A stretch of 12,917 nucleotides of DNA from CAYHZL01 sp964361075 (GCA_964361075.1 CAYHZL010000096.1:1-12917), one strand, 5' to 3'. Shown: positions 7,765 to 12,917, numbered from the stretch's first letter. Numbers and translations: made by a program. Notes: generated by a model from the sequence alone, not told the origin.

Positions 7765-8098
7765 GTGAATAGAAAAGTTTTGTGCATTCAATAAAAAAAA
7801 TCCTCTCAATCGTTGTATAACCCATTGAGCGGGTGCGACCGAAAGGAAGAAAAGCGAAATATGTTTTAACTGCGGTGGTAGTAACCGCGCTTACAGACTC
7901 CCTCAATATATAGAGTAAAATTCTTCTATAATTCCGATTTTGTATTGTAACTACCATTCCGTATAAAATTACAAAAAAACTCGCCAATCTGCAAGATGTA
8001 GTTACGTTTAGTATGTCAAGAATTTCTGAAAAACAAAAAACTCCGCTTTGGCTTCTGATATTTTTATTGGAGTATCAATATTTTGTTCGTTATTATTA
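7765..8098. other. divergent intergenic region between tilS and nagB, left part
   Basis: This part of the gap should hold the tilS promoter, but I find no convincing hexamer pair. TGGTAGTAAC (about 7877-7886) and GTAACTACCA (about 7947-7956) form a 9-of-10 inverted repeat, and GTAGTTAC recurs near 7998-8005. GCGGT/ACCGC makes a small stem in the same place. An 84-codon frame on the minus strand (7987-7733) has no ribosome binding site and collides with tilS, so I do not call it a gene. Confidence 0.4.
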
Positions 8099-8228
8099 GG
8101 GCATCTCTAAAATCTCAAGAGGACAGTCATTGCGAGGAGCGAAGCGACTAAGCAATCTTCTTTTCTCGTCAAAAAAAGGAGATTGCTTCGCTTCGCTCGC
8201 AATGACAACACTGTTTTTAGAGGTGTCC
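8099..8228. mobile_element. MITE-like element 1 (130 bp) with ATTA target duplication
   Basis: The ends GGGCATCTCTAAAATC (8099-8114) and GTTTTTAGAGGTGTCC (8213-8228) are terminal inverted repeats matching at 13 of 16 bases. They are flanked by exact 4-bp direct repeats ATTA (8095-8098 and 8229-8232). Inside is a second inverted repeat, left arm beginning GTCATTGCGAGGAGCG at 8126 and right arm ending CGCTCGCAATGAC at 8206, a type of palindrome I remember from many unrelated genomes. It codes for nothing, so any movement would need a transposase from elsewhere. It ends 48 bp before the nagB ATG. Confidence 0.7.
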
Positions 8229-8276
8229 ATTAATTGATTTCTGTTCTCTATTATTTATTTTTTGAAAGGAAATATT

Positions 8277-9089
8277 ATGCGCGTAATTATTCAACCAAAC
8301 TACGAACTTGTAAGTAAGTGGACAGCATCGTACGTTGTTAAAAAAATCCGTGATTTTAATCCAACACCGAAAAAACAATTTGTGCTTGGTCTTCCGACAG
8401 GTTCCTCTCCGATTGGTACATATAAAGAACTTGTTGCAATGTACAATGCCGGAAAAGTTTCATTCAAAAATGTGGTAACATTTAATATGGATGAGTATGT
8501 CAATCTTCCCAAAGAACATCCGGAAAGTTATCATTCATTTATGTGGAATAATTTTTTCAATCACGTTGATATCAAAAAAGAGAACGTAAACATATTAAAT
8601 GGTAACGCAAAAGATCTTGATAAAGAATGTGAGCGATACGAAAAAAAAATAAAGAAGGCGGGTGGAATTCATTTGTTCCTCGGCGGCATTGGTCCGGATG
8701 GACACATTGCATTCAATGAACCGGGTTCTTCGCTCTCTTCACGAACAAGAATTAAAACACTGACACACGACACCATTATCGCCAACTCACGTTTTTTTGG
8801 AAACGATATTACCAAAGTACCGAAAACGGCACTGACTGTTGGAGTTGCCACCGTTCTCGATGCACAACAAGTGCTTATTATTATCAGCGGACATAACAAG
8901 GCTCGCGCTCTGGCAAATGTTGTTGAAGCCGGCGTCAATCACATGTGGACAGTGAGCGCTCTTCAGTTGCATCCTCACGGCATTATCGTATGTGATGACG
9001 AAGCTACCGATGAAATACGAGTTGGCACAATGCGTTATTTTAAAGATATTGAAGCACCGAATCTTGATCCAACCTCGTTATTTAAATAA
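8277..9089 (+). CDS. nagB: glucosamine-6-phosphate deaminase
   Basis: NagB converts glucosamine-6-phosphate to fructose-6-phosphate and ammonia, linking amino-sugar breakdown to glycolysis. The 270-residue protein is close to E. coli NagB throughout and keeps its numbering: FNMDEY with Asp72, DGHIAFNEP with Asp141, His143 and Glu148, and LGLPTGSSP as the phosphate loop (38-45). The residues that bind the allosteric activator GlcNAc-6-phosphate in E. coli (Ser151, Ser152, Arg158, Lys160, Tyr254) are also present, so allosteric control may be retained. The ATG at 8277 is chosen because GAAAGGA lies 6 bases upstream; an in-frame TTG at 8262 overlaps that site. No nagA or transporter is adjacent. 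The stop codon lies within the target duplication of element 2. Confidence 0.96.
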   Translation: MRVIIQPNYELVSKWTASYVVKKIRDFNPTPKKQFVLGLPTGSSPIGTYKELVAMYNAGKVSFKNVVTFNMDEYVNLPKEHPESYHSFMWNNFFNHVDIKKENVNILNGNAKDLDKECERYEKKIKKAGGIHLFLGGIGPDGHIAFNEPGSSLSSRTRIKTLTHDTIIANSRFFGNDITKVPKTALTVGVATVLDAQQVLIIISGHNKARALANVVEAGVNHMWTVSALQLHPHGIIVCDDEATDEIRVGTMRYFKDIEAPNLDPTSLFK

Positions 9090-9207
9090 GGGCATTTCTA
9101 TAAACTAGAAAAGAATTCTCTCGCAAAGCCGCAAAGTTTACAAAAAGAAAAACTAAGCGGTCATTGCGCCTTAGCGTGAAACTACAAATTGGTCTTTAAA
9201 GATACCC
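9090..9207. mobile_element. MITE-like element 2 (118 bp) with ATAA target duplication at the nagB stop
   Basis: The ends GGGCATTTCTATAAA (9090-9104) and CTTTAAAGATACCC (9194-9207) are diverged terminal inverted repeats related to those of element 1. Exact direct repeats ATAA flank them (9086-9089 and 9208-9211). The left copy contains the nagB TAA. The inner palindrome differs from that of element 1: CTCGCAAAGCCGCAAAG (9120-9136) against CATTGCGCCTTAGCGTG (9162-9178), 13 of 17 bases paired. No coding capacity. Confidence 0.6.
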
Positions 9208-9301
9208 ATAAGTATACATATGTTTTGCTTTTTGAAGGCTGCCGTTTTACTTGACAGTCTTTTTATTCCTGTAGAAAAATATAATTCCTAAAAAAACATA
9301 A

Positions 9302-9454
9302 CTACTCAGCAACGATATTTTTTTCGCCACTAAGGCACAAAGGCACAAGGAAATACGAAAAATTCTTTACTAAAATTTTGTGATTCGCCGCGGCGAATGG
9401 TGCCTTCGCGTCTTTGTGGCATATTTTTACTTTCCTTTTGTTGCTACTGAGTAG
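9302..9454. repeat. nested inverted repeat with CTACTCAG outer arms
   Basis: Outer arms CTACTCAGCAAC (9302-9313) and GTTGCTACTGAGTAG (9440-9454) pair apart from a 3-base insertion in the right arm. Inner arms, CGCCACTAAGGCACAAAGG... from 9325 and ...CTTCGCGTCTTTGTGGCA ending at 9421, pair at 17 of 22 bases. The inner palindrome is the same general type as the CACAAAG repeat at 1778-1878. I see no 4-bp target duplication at its ends, so it is listed as a repeat, not as an element of the GGGCA family. Confidence 0.6.
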
Positions 9455-9493
9455 CGCGTTCAGTGCGCCTGCGGCGTATTTTTTTCAAAAAGA

Positions 9494-9514
9494 GTAACTC
9501 ACGATGTGAGTTAC
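9494..9514. repeat. perfect GTAACTCAC/GTGAGTTAC hairpin upstream of rrf2
   Basis: GTAACTCAC (9494-9502) and GTGAGTTAC (9506-9514) form a perfect 9-bp stem with loop GAT. A third copy of the half-motif, GAGTTAC, follows at 9519-9525. The hairpin lies about 80 bases upstream of the rrf2 start, ahead of the proposed promoter. It may terminate read-through or be another intergenic palindrome. Confidence 0.45.
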
Positions 9515-9545
9515 TTAGGAGTTACAAAAAAACAATATTTATCAC

Positions 9546-9574
9546 TTGTAAATTTGGTTTTATTGTCATAGTAT
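9546..9574 (+). promoter_or_regulatory. possible sigma-70-like promoter of rrf2
   Basis: TTGTAA (9546-9551) and TAGTAT (9569-9574) are separated by 17 bases, each matching the consensus hexamers at 4 of 6. A transcript from here would start near 9581, giving a leader of only about 14 bases. The -10 hexamer overlaps the left half of the dyad operator, which fits autorepression. The hexamers are weak, so this is tentative. Confidence 0.35.
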
Positions 9575-9593
9575 CAGACTAAAAAGTCTACAA
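9572..9593 (+). promoter_or_regulatory. candidate Rrf2 operator at the rrf2 start
   Basis: The left arm TATCAGACT (9572-9580), four bases AAAA, and the right arm AGTCTACAA (9585-9593) form a dyad, perfect over AGACT/AGTCT. The same 22-bp pattern with the same 4-base spacer occurs upstream of the flavoprotein operon, where the right arm is the perfect one. The site ends one base before the rrf2 ATG. Rrf2 regulators commonly bind such dyads and repress their own gene. Assignment to this protein is inference from position and sharing. Confidence 0.6.
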
Positions 9594-9594
9594 C

Positions 9595-10023
9595 ATGAGT
9601 GTCATCTTCAGCCGAAAATGTGAATACGCTTTACAAGCGGTGCTCTATTTAGCCACCAAGAAAAAAGGTGAAATGGTTTCAATTAAAGATTTGTCAAGAA
9701 AATTGAAAATACCATATCACTTTATTGGAAAAATATTTCAGACGCTTGCGTATAAGAAATTATTAATATCCGGGAAAGGACCAAATGGCGGTTTTGCATT
9801 GGGAAAACCTGCCGAGAAGATATCATTACTGCAAATAGTTGAAGCGGTTGATGGATTAGATTTTAATAAAAAATGTGTTTTAGGTTTTAGGGAATGTTCA
9901 AATAAACATCCCTGTTCCGCGCACGATCAGTGGTTTGAGATTCGCGAAGACATTCATTCAATGCTTGCGCATAAAAATATTTTAGAGATGGCAAAAAAAA
10001 TGAGAAAACCACAGTATCAATAG
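9595..10023 (+). CDS. Rrf2-family transcriptional regulator with three cysteines
   Basis: This 142-residue protein is an Rrf2-type winged-helix regulator. The N-terminus FSRKCEYALQAVLYLA (5-20), the helix-turn-helix around VSIKDLSRKLKIPYHFIGKI (28-47) and the wing GPNGGFALGKP (62-72) match the family. Cys94, Cys101 and Cys107 (C-x6-C-x5-C) lie where IscR, NsrR and RsrR carry Fe-S ligands, followed by His110, so it probably senses iron-sulfur status, nitric oxide or redox state; which one cannot be read from the sequence. No Shine-Dalgarno precedes the ATG, as the operator-like dyad fills the space, so translation may be near-leaderless. It stands alone, upstream of and in the same direction as the flavoprotein-Rieske operon, whose upstream DNA carries the same dyad. 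Confidence 0.9.
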   Translation: MSVIFSRKCEYALQAVLYLATKKKGEMVSIKDLSRKLKIPYHFIGKIFQTLAYKKLLISGKGPNGGFALGKPAEKISLLQIVEAVDGLDFNKKCVLGFRECSNKHPCSAHDQWFEIREDIHSMLAHKNILEMAKKMRKPQYQ

Positions 10024-10032
10024 TGCTCTATA

Positions 10033-10172
10033 GGGCAGTTCCAAAAATTCCAGAGAATTGTCATTCCGAGGAGCGGAGCGACGAGGAATCTCGCCTTTTT
10101 CCTTCAAAATATAAAACGAGATTCCTCGCTTCGCTCGGAATGACATTGATTTATTAATTTTTGGAACCGCTC
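10033..10172. mobile_element. MITE-like element 3 (140 bp) with TATA target duplication
   Basis: GGGCAGTTCCAAAAATT (10033-10049) and AATTTTTGGAACCGCTC (10156-10172) are terminal inverted repeats matching at 15 of 17 bases. Exact direct repeats TATA flank them (10029-10032 and 10173-10176). The inner palindrome, starting TGTCATTCCGAGGAGCGG at 10059 and ending CGCTCGGAATGACA at 10145, is a sister of the one in element 1 (CATTCCGAG in place of CATTGCGAG). It begins nine bases after the rrf2 stop and codes for nothing. Confidence 0.75.
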
Positions 10173-10319
10173 TATATAATAGAACTAGTTAATGTCTGAA
10201 AGAAAATATAATTATCAATTGGTTCGTAGATAGCATTCTCATTCTTGGTATTTGGATATATTTATTTTTGCAGGAATGAGAAAAAGGGACAATAAAATTT
10301 TAATAATATGCTGTATTTA

Positions 10320-10341
10320 TATCAGATTATTCAGTCTGATA
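10320..10341 (+). promoter_or_regulatory. candidate Rrf2 operator upstream of the flavoprotein-Rieske operon
   Basis: TATCAGATT (10320-10328), ATTC, then AGTCTGATA (10333-10341) form an 8-of-9 dyad, which extends by a further A/T pair to 10319-10342. It aligns without gaps to the dyad at the rrf2 start and shares 14 of the first 18 bases. It lies 41 bases before the ATG at 10383, where a repressor could block transcription. Confidence 0.6.
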
Positions 10342-10382
10342 TGGGCACGCTTTTTGAATACTTTGCTTAAAAGAAAAATTTT

Positions 10383-12293
10383 ATGACTGAAAAATATTCC
10401 CTAAAAGTACCAGACATTGATTTCTGGAAAGGTTTGGTTCCCTGCCAAATTGGTTGCCCAATCCATACGGATGCCGGGCGATATGTTCAACTGATCGGTG
10501 AGAAAAAATATCAAGATGCTTTTTTAACAGCGCGTTCGCCAAATCCTTTTGCCAGCGTCTGCGGCAGAGTCTGCGCCGCACCGTGTGAAGATGTATGTCG
10601 TCGCGGCAAGATTGATGCGCCGGTTTCGATCCGTGCATTGAAAAGATTTGTAACGGAAAAATATGGTGTTGAATCACTCGAGCCGGACACGCAGGATACA
10701 TTATTTGACGGTGCAATTGATTCCGGAAATAAATGGCGATGGCATCTGCCGATGCAGAATGAAGCACGCAAGAACATCGTTACAAATAAAAAAATTGCCG
10801 TCATTGGGTCTGGTCCAACAGGACTTTCTGCTGCGCATGATTTGGCGCTGATGGGTTACAGCGTTACAGTATTCGAAGCAACGAATGTTCCCGGCGGTAT
10901 GCTGCGTCATGGAATTCCCGAATACCGTCTTGCGCGAATATTGATTGATAAAGAAGTTGATAAAATAAAACGGCTGGGCGTGGAGATACAATACAATACA
11001 CCGCTCACAGAAAAATTCGGTATCAAACAACTTCGCGCGCAAGGATTTGAATCTGTGTTCATTTCTGTTGGAACACAAAAGGGACGCGATTTAAATATCG
11101 AAGGTTCAAATCTTGACGGCGTTATTAAAGCGATTGATTATTTGTTGAATGTGAACAACGGTTATCGTGTTTCGCTTGGCAAAAAAGTTTTGGTGATTGG
11201 CGGCGGGTTTGTTGCGTTTGATGCCGCGCGAACAGCGCTGCGCGACACAATCGAACCGGATACTACAACTATTCATGAAGCGGTTGATGCCGCTCGTGTT
11301 GCGCGTCGTTCCGGTGCGGAGGAAGTGCATATTGCAAGTCTCGAATCATTTGCTGAAATGCCGGTGCTGCGTTCTTCGCAAGGTCATGAAGAATTTGAAG
11401 AAGCAAAACGTGAAGGCGTTGTCTTTCATCCGCAGCGCGGACCGAAACGGTTTGTTGGAGAAAACGGAAAACTTTCTCACGTTGAATTTATCGGAGTGAA
11501 AAGAACGTACGATGAGCATGGAAAATTCAATCCGGTGTTTGATGAATCAATGATTGAACGCTTTGATGCCGATACTGTGATTCTTGCTATTGGTCAGCGT
11601 ACCGATCTTTCCTTCATCAAGTCTTCCGATAATATAGAAATTACTCCTGCCGGTTTTGTAAAGATTAATGCTGAAACATTGGCAACTACTGCGCCGGGAA
11701 TTTTTGCCGGCGGTGATGCGGCATTTGGTCCACGAAATATTATTGACTCTGTCGCAAACGGAAAAAAAGCAGCGCTCTCAATTGATGAACATCTTCGCGG
11801 AAAAAAAGCGACAACATATTTTAATCTCTCCATTGATAAAATTCCTACTAAAAATTATAGCCGTCCGCAAGATTACGAACAGCACAAACGAGAAGCGCCG
11901 CCAACAATAGATTTAAATCGCCGTACCGGAATTTCGGAAGTAGAACTTGGATTTAATGAACAGCAAGCTGTGCAGCAAGCAGAACGATGTTTAGCGTGCC
12001 ATGTTCAGACTATCTACGATCCGGAAAAGTGCGTCATGTGTAATCGTTGTGTTGATGTGTGCCCTGAATATTGTCTGAAGCTTGTGCCGTTTGCCGATCT
12101 GAATCTTGATGAGCAGACAAAAACAAAATTAGTGGAACATTACAATGTTGATCCGTTCTCAACCGCATCGGCAATGATTAAAGATGACGACACATGTATT
12201 CGCTGCGGATTGTGCGCTGTGCGCTGCCCCACCGATGCAATGACGATGGAAGTTTTTTATTACGAAGAACACGAACAATTTTCTGCTGCATAG
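10383..12293 (+). CDS. GltD-like FAD/NAD(P)-dependent oxidoreductase with C-terminal 2[4Fe-4S] ferredoxin domain
   Basis: The 636-residue protein passes electrons between a nicotinamide cofactor, FAD and Fe-S clusters. An N-terminal helical Fe-S domain carries Cys21, 25, 60, 64, 68 and 72 (GRVCAAPCEDVCRRG). The FAD Rossmann motif GSGPTG is at 142-147, with a second FAD contact FAGGDA (441-446). The nicotinamide Rossmann motif GGGFVA is at 273-278, followed by an insertion of about 20 residues before RRSGAEEV. RCLAC (535-539) precedes a ferredoxin domain with Cys550, 553, 556, 560 and Cys605, 608, 611, 615, the two motifs about 45 residues apart. There is no GltB, so glutamate synthesis is unlikely. 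The Rieske gene follows after 33 bases, so it probably works with a Rieske/cytochrome b complex. No strong Shine-Dalgarno is seen before the ATG. Confidence 0.88.
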   Translation: MTEKYSLKVPDIDFWKGLVPCQIGCPIHTDAGRYVQLIGEKKYQDAFLTARSPNPFASVCGRVCAAPCEDVCRRGKIDAPVSIRALKRFVTEKYGVESLEPDTQDTLFDGAIDSGNKWRWHLPMQNEARKNIVTNKKIAVIGSGPTGLSAAHDLALMGYSVTVFEATNVPGGMLRHGIPEYRLARILIDKEVDKIKRLGVEIQYNTPLTEKFGIKQLRAQGFESVFISVGTQKGRDLNIEGSNLDGVIKAIDYLLNVNNGYRVSLGKKVLVIGGGFVAFDAARTALRDTIEPDTTTIHEAVDAARVARRSGAEEVHIASLESFAEMPVLRSSQGHEEFEEAKREGVVFHPQRGPKRFVGENGKLSHVEFIGVKRTYDEHGKFNPVFDESMIERFDADTVILAIGQRTDLSFIKSSDNIEITPAGFVKINAETLATTAPGIFAGGDAAFGPRNIIDSVANGKKAALSIDEHLRGKKATTYFNLSIDKIPTKNYSRPQDYEQHKREAPPTIDLNRRTGISEVELGFNEQQAVQQAERCLACHVQTIYDPEKCVMCNRCVDVCPEYCLKLVPFADLNLDEQTKTKLVEHYNVDPFSTASAMIKDDDTCIRCGLCAVRCPTDAMTMEVFYYEEHEQFSAA

Positions 12294-12326
12294 AATTATT
12301 CTTACTTATTAAAAGGATTGTTGAAT

Positions 12327-12866
12327 ATGAAATTTTTAGAAAAACTGATGCCTTCAAAAAAAGATATGGAAAATACTTCCCGTCGCACATTCCTGCAAAA
12401 GATCGGGCTGGGCAGTATTCTTGCAACTGCTGCAGGATTGAGTTTTCAATCTGTTCGCTCGTTAATTCCCAATGTGCTGTATGAATCATCCCAGAGATTT
12501 AAAATTGGAATTCCGACAATGCTTTCTGAAGGGGTAACATTCCTTGAAGAGAAGCGATTGTATGTGTTCAAAGAAGGAAAATCATTCTACGCAATTTCTG
12601 GATCGTGCACACATCTTGGATGCACAGTGAAATACACAAAGTTGAATCAGCCGAAAGAAGTGGAATTGAACAGTCAAAAGAAGACAATCAATTTTGAATT
12701 TCACTGCCCGTGCCATGGTTCAAAATTTTATGGCGATGGAACCAATTACGCCGGTCCCGCTCCGCGTCCGCTTCGCTGGTATAAGTTAGAACAATCTCCC
12801 GATGACGGTCAACTGATTGTTGATCTCGGAGAAGAAGTTGAACAAAATTTTCGCCTCACTGTATAA
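12327..12866 (+). CDS. Tat-exported Rieske [2Fe-2S] protein of a bc-type complex
   Basis: This 179-residue protein is the Rieske subunit that takes electrons from quinol at the cytochrome b complex. The N-terminus has a twin-arginine signal, SRRTFLQK (18-25), followed by a hydrophobic stretch (about 26-42) that probably stays as the membrane anchor. Both cluster boxes are present: CTHLGC (94-99) and CPCHGSKF (127-134), giving ligands Cys94, His96, Cys127 and His130 and disulfide Cys99-Cys129. GPAPRPL (143-149) is the conserved Pro loop. Thirty residues lie between His96 and Cys127, roughly twice the usual number, because of a polar insertion. The ATG at 12327 is chosen since AAAAGGA lies 9 bases upstream; an in-frame TTG at 12318 falls just after that site. 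It follows the flavoprotein gene by 33 bases. Confidence 0.94.
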   Translation: MKFLEKLMPSKKDMENTSRRTFLQKIGLGSILATAAGLSFQSVRSLIPNVLYESSQRFKIGIPTMLSEGVTFLEEKRLYVFKEGKSFYAISGSCTHLGCTVKYTKLNQPKEVELNSQKKTINFEFHCPCHGSKFYGDGTNYAGPAPRPLRWYKLEQSPDDGQLIVDLGEEVEQNFRLTV

Positions 12867-12892
12867 ATGATTTTTTTATTTTGGAGTACACA

Positions 12893-12917
12893 ATGCAACT
12901 TGTAGAACAAGCTAAAG
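12893..12917 (+). CDS. start of a third operon gene, probably cytochrome b (cut by window edge)
   Basis: An ATG at 12893 is preceded by TTGGAG with 6 bases between, and opens a frame reading MQLVEQAK before the window ends. It follows the Rieske stop by 26 bases in the same direction. Cytochrome b is the usual next gene after a Rieske gene, so that is the expected product, but eight residues cannot prove it. Confidence 0.5.

Larger units (their letters stand above)
9208..9594. other. nagB-rrf2 intergenic region, right part
   Basis: No gene is supported here. The region holds a nested palindromic repeat (9302-9454), a small hairpin (9494-9514), and the rrf2 promoter and operator next to the start codon, each listed separately. 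A perfect TTGACA (9251-9256) and a perfect TATAAT (9280-9285) are separated by 23 bases, which is too far for a standard sigma-70 promoter. Confidence 0.5.
10024..10382. other. rrf2 to flavoprotein-operon intergenic region
   Basis: This 359-base gap contains MITE-like element 3 (10033-10172) and the second operator dyad (10320-10341). Between them, TTCTCATTC (10236-10244) and GAATGAGAA (10274-10282) form a perfect 9-bp inverted repeat with a 29-base loop, of unknown meaning in A/T-rich DNA. I found no convincing promoter hexamers, although the operon promoter should lie here. No gene is supported. Confidence 0.5.

Noticed and set aside
7733..7987. 84-codon minus-strand frame between tilS and nagB
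   Set aside because: No ribosome binding site, it overlaps the tilS start in another frame, and its composition shows no recognisable domain. It lies in intergenic DNA with short inverted repeats.
8054..8061. TCTGATAT, a half-site of the Rrf2 dyad, upstream of nagB
   Set aside because: The opposite arm (8039-8047) does not match, so there is no dyad; a single 8-base match in A/T-rich DNA is expected by chance.
9251..9285. TTGACA and TATAAT as a promoter in the nagB-rrf2 gap
   Set aside because: Both hexamers are perfect, but the spacing is 23 bases, outside the working range, and no gene follows closely. Recorded only in case transcript data show a start near 9292.
8095..10176. CRISPR array, suggested by several repeats in a row
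   Set aside because: The repeats are inverted, differ in sequence and size, and are not regularly spaced with unique spacers. Genes lie between them.

Overview
The window is a stretch of bacterial chromosome at roughly 40% GC. The long-form HisG, the tilS-hpt-ftsH order, the Tat-exported Rieske protein next to a GltD-like oxidoreductase, and repeat-rich intergenic regions with weak or A-rich ribosome binding sites suggest the Bacteroidota/Chlorobiota (FCB) group, perhaps an Ignavibacteria-like organism. That placement is inference; there is no rRNA or other strong taxonomic marker here.

Layout. (a) 139-713, minus strand: a small toxin-antitoxin pair, a MazF/PemK-like toxin behind a short antitoxin. 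(b) 897-1646, minus: an unrecognised lipoprotein. (c) 1647-1977: a mosaic of intergenic palindromic repeats. (d) 1978-7764, minus: a housekeeping cluster transcribed as tilS, hpt, ftsH, a CTP-type polyprenol/diacylglycerol kinase, then hisG. The last three overlap by ATGA junctions. A nested set of hairpins separates tilS from hpt. (e) 8277-9089, plus: nagB. (f) 9595-10023, plus: an Rrf2-family regulator with three cysteines spaced as for an Fe-S cluster. (g) 10383 to the right end, plus: a GltD-like flavoprotein/ferredoxin, a Tat-exported Rieske protein, and the first codons of a third gene, probably cytochrome b.

Two things stand out beyond the gene list. First, the rrf2 promoter and the region upstream of the flavoprotein-Rieske operon carry the same 22-bp dyad, TATCAGACT-N4-AGTCTGATA, one half perfect in each copy. 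The Rrf2 protein probably controls both its own gene and the electron-transfer operon. Second, three short non-coding elements between 8.1 and 10.2 kb (130, 118 and 140 bp) have related terminal inverted repeats beginning GGGCA and exact 4-bp A/T target duplications (ATTA, ATAA, TATA). Each carries a different inner palindromic repeat, so they look like a family of MITE-like elements. One has landed on the stop codon of nagB and one ends 48 bp before the nagB start.

The right-hand operon is the most interesting metabolic unit. A pyridine-nucleotide/FAD/Fe-S protein encoded with a Rieske protein, and probably cytochrome b, suggests a bc-type complex that exchanges electrons with NAD(P)H or ferredoxin, under redox or Fe-S control by Rrf2.
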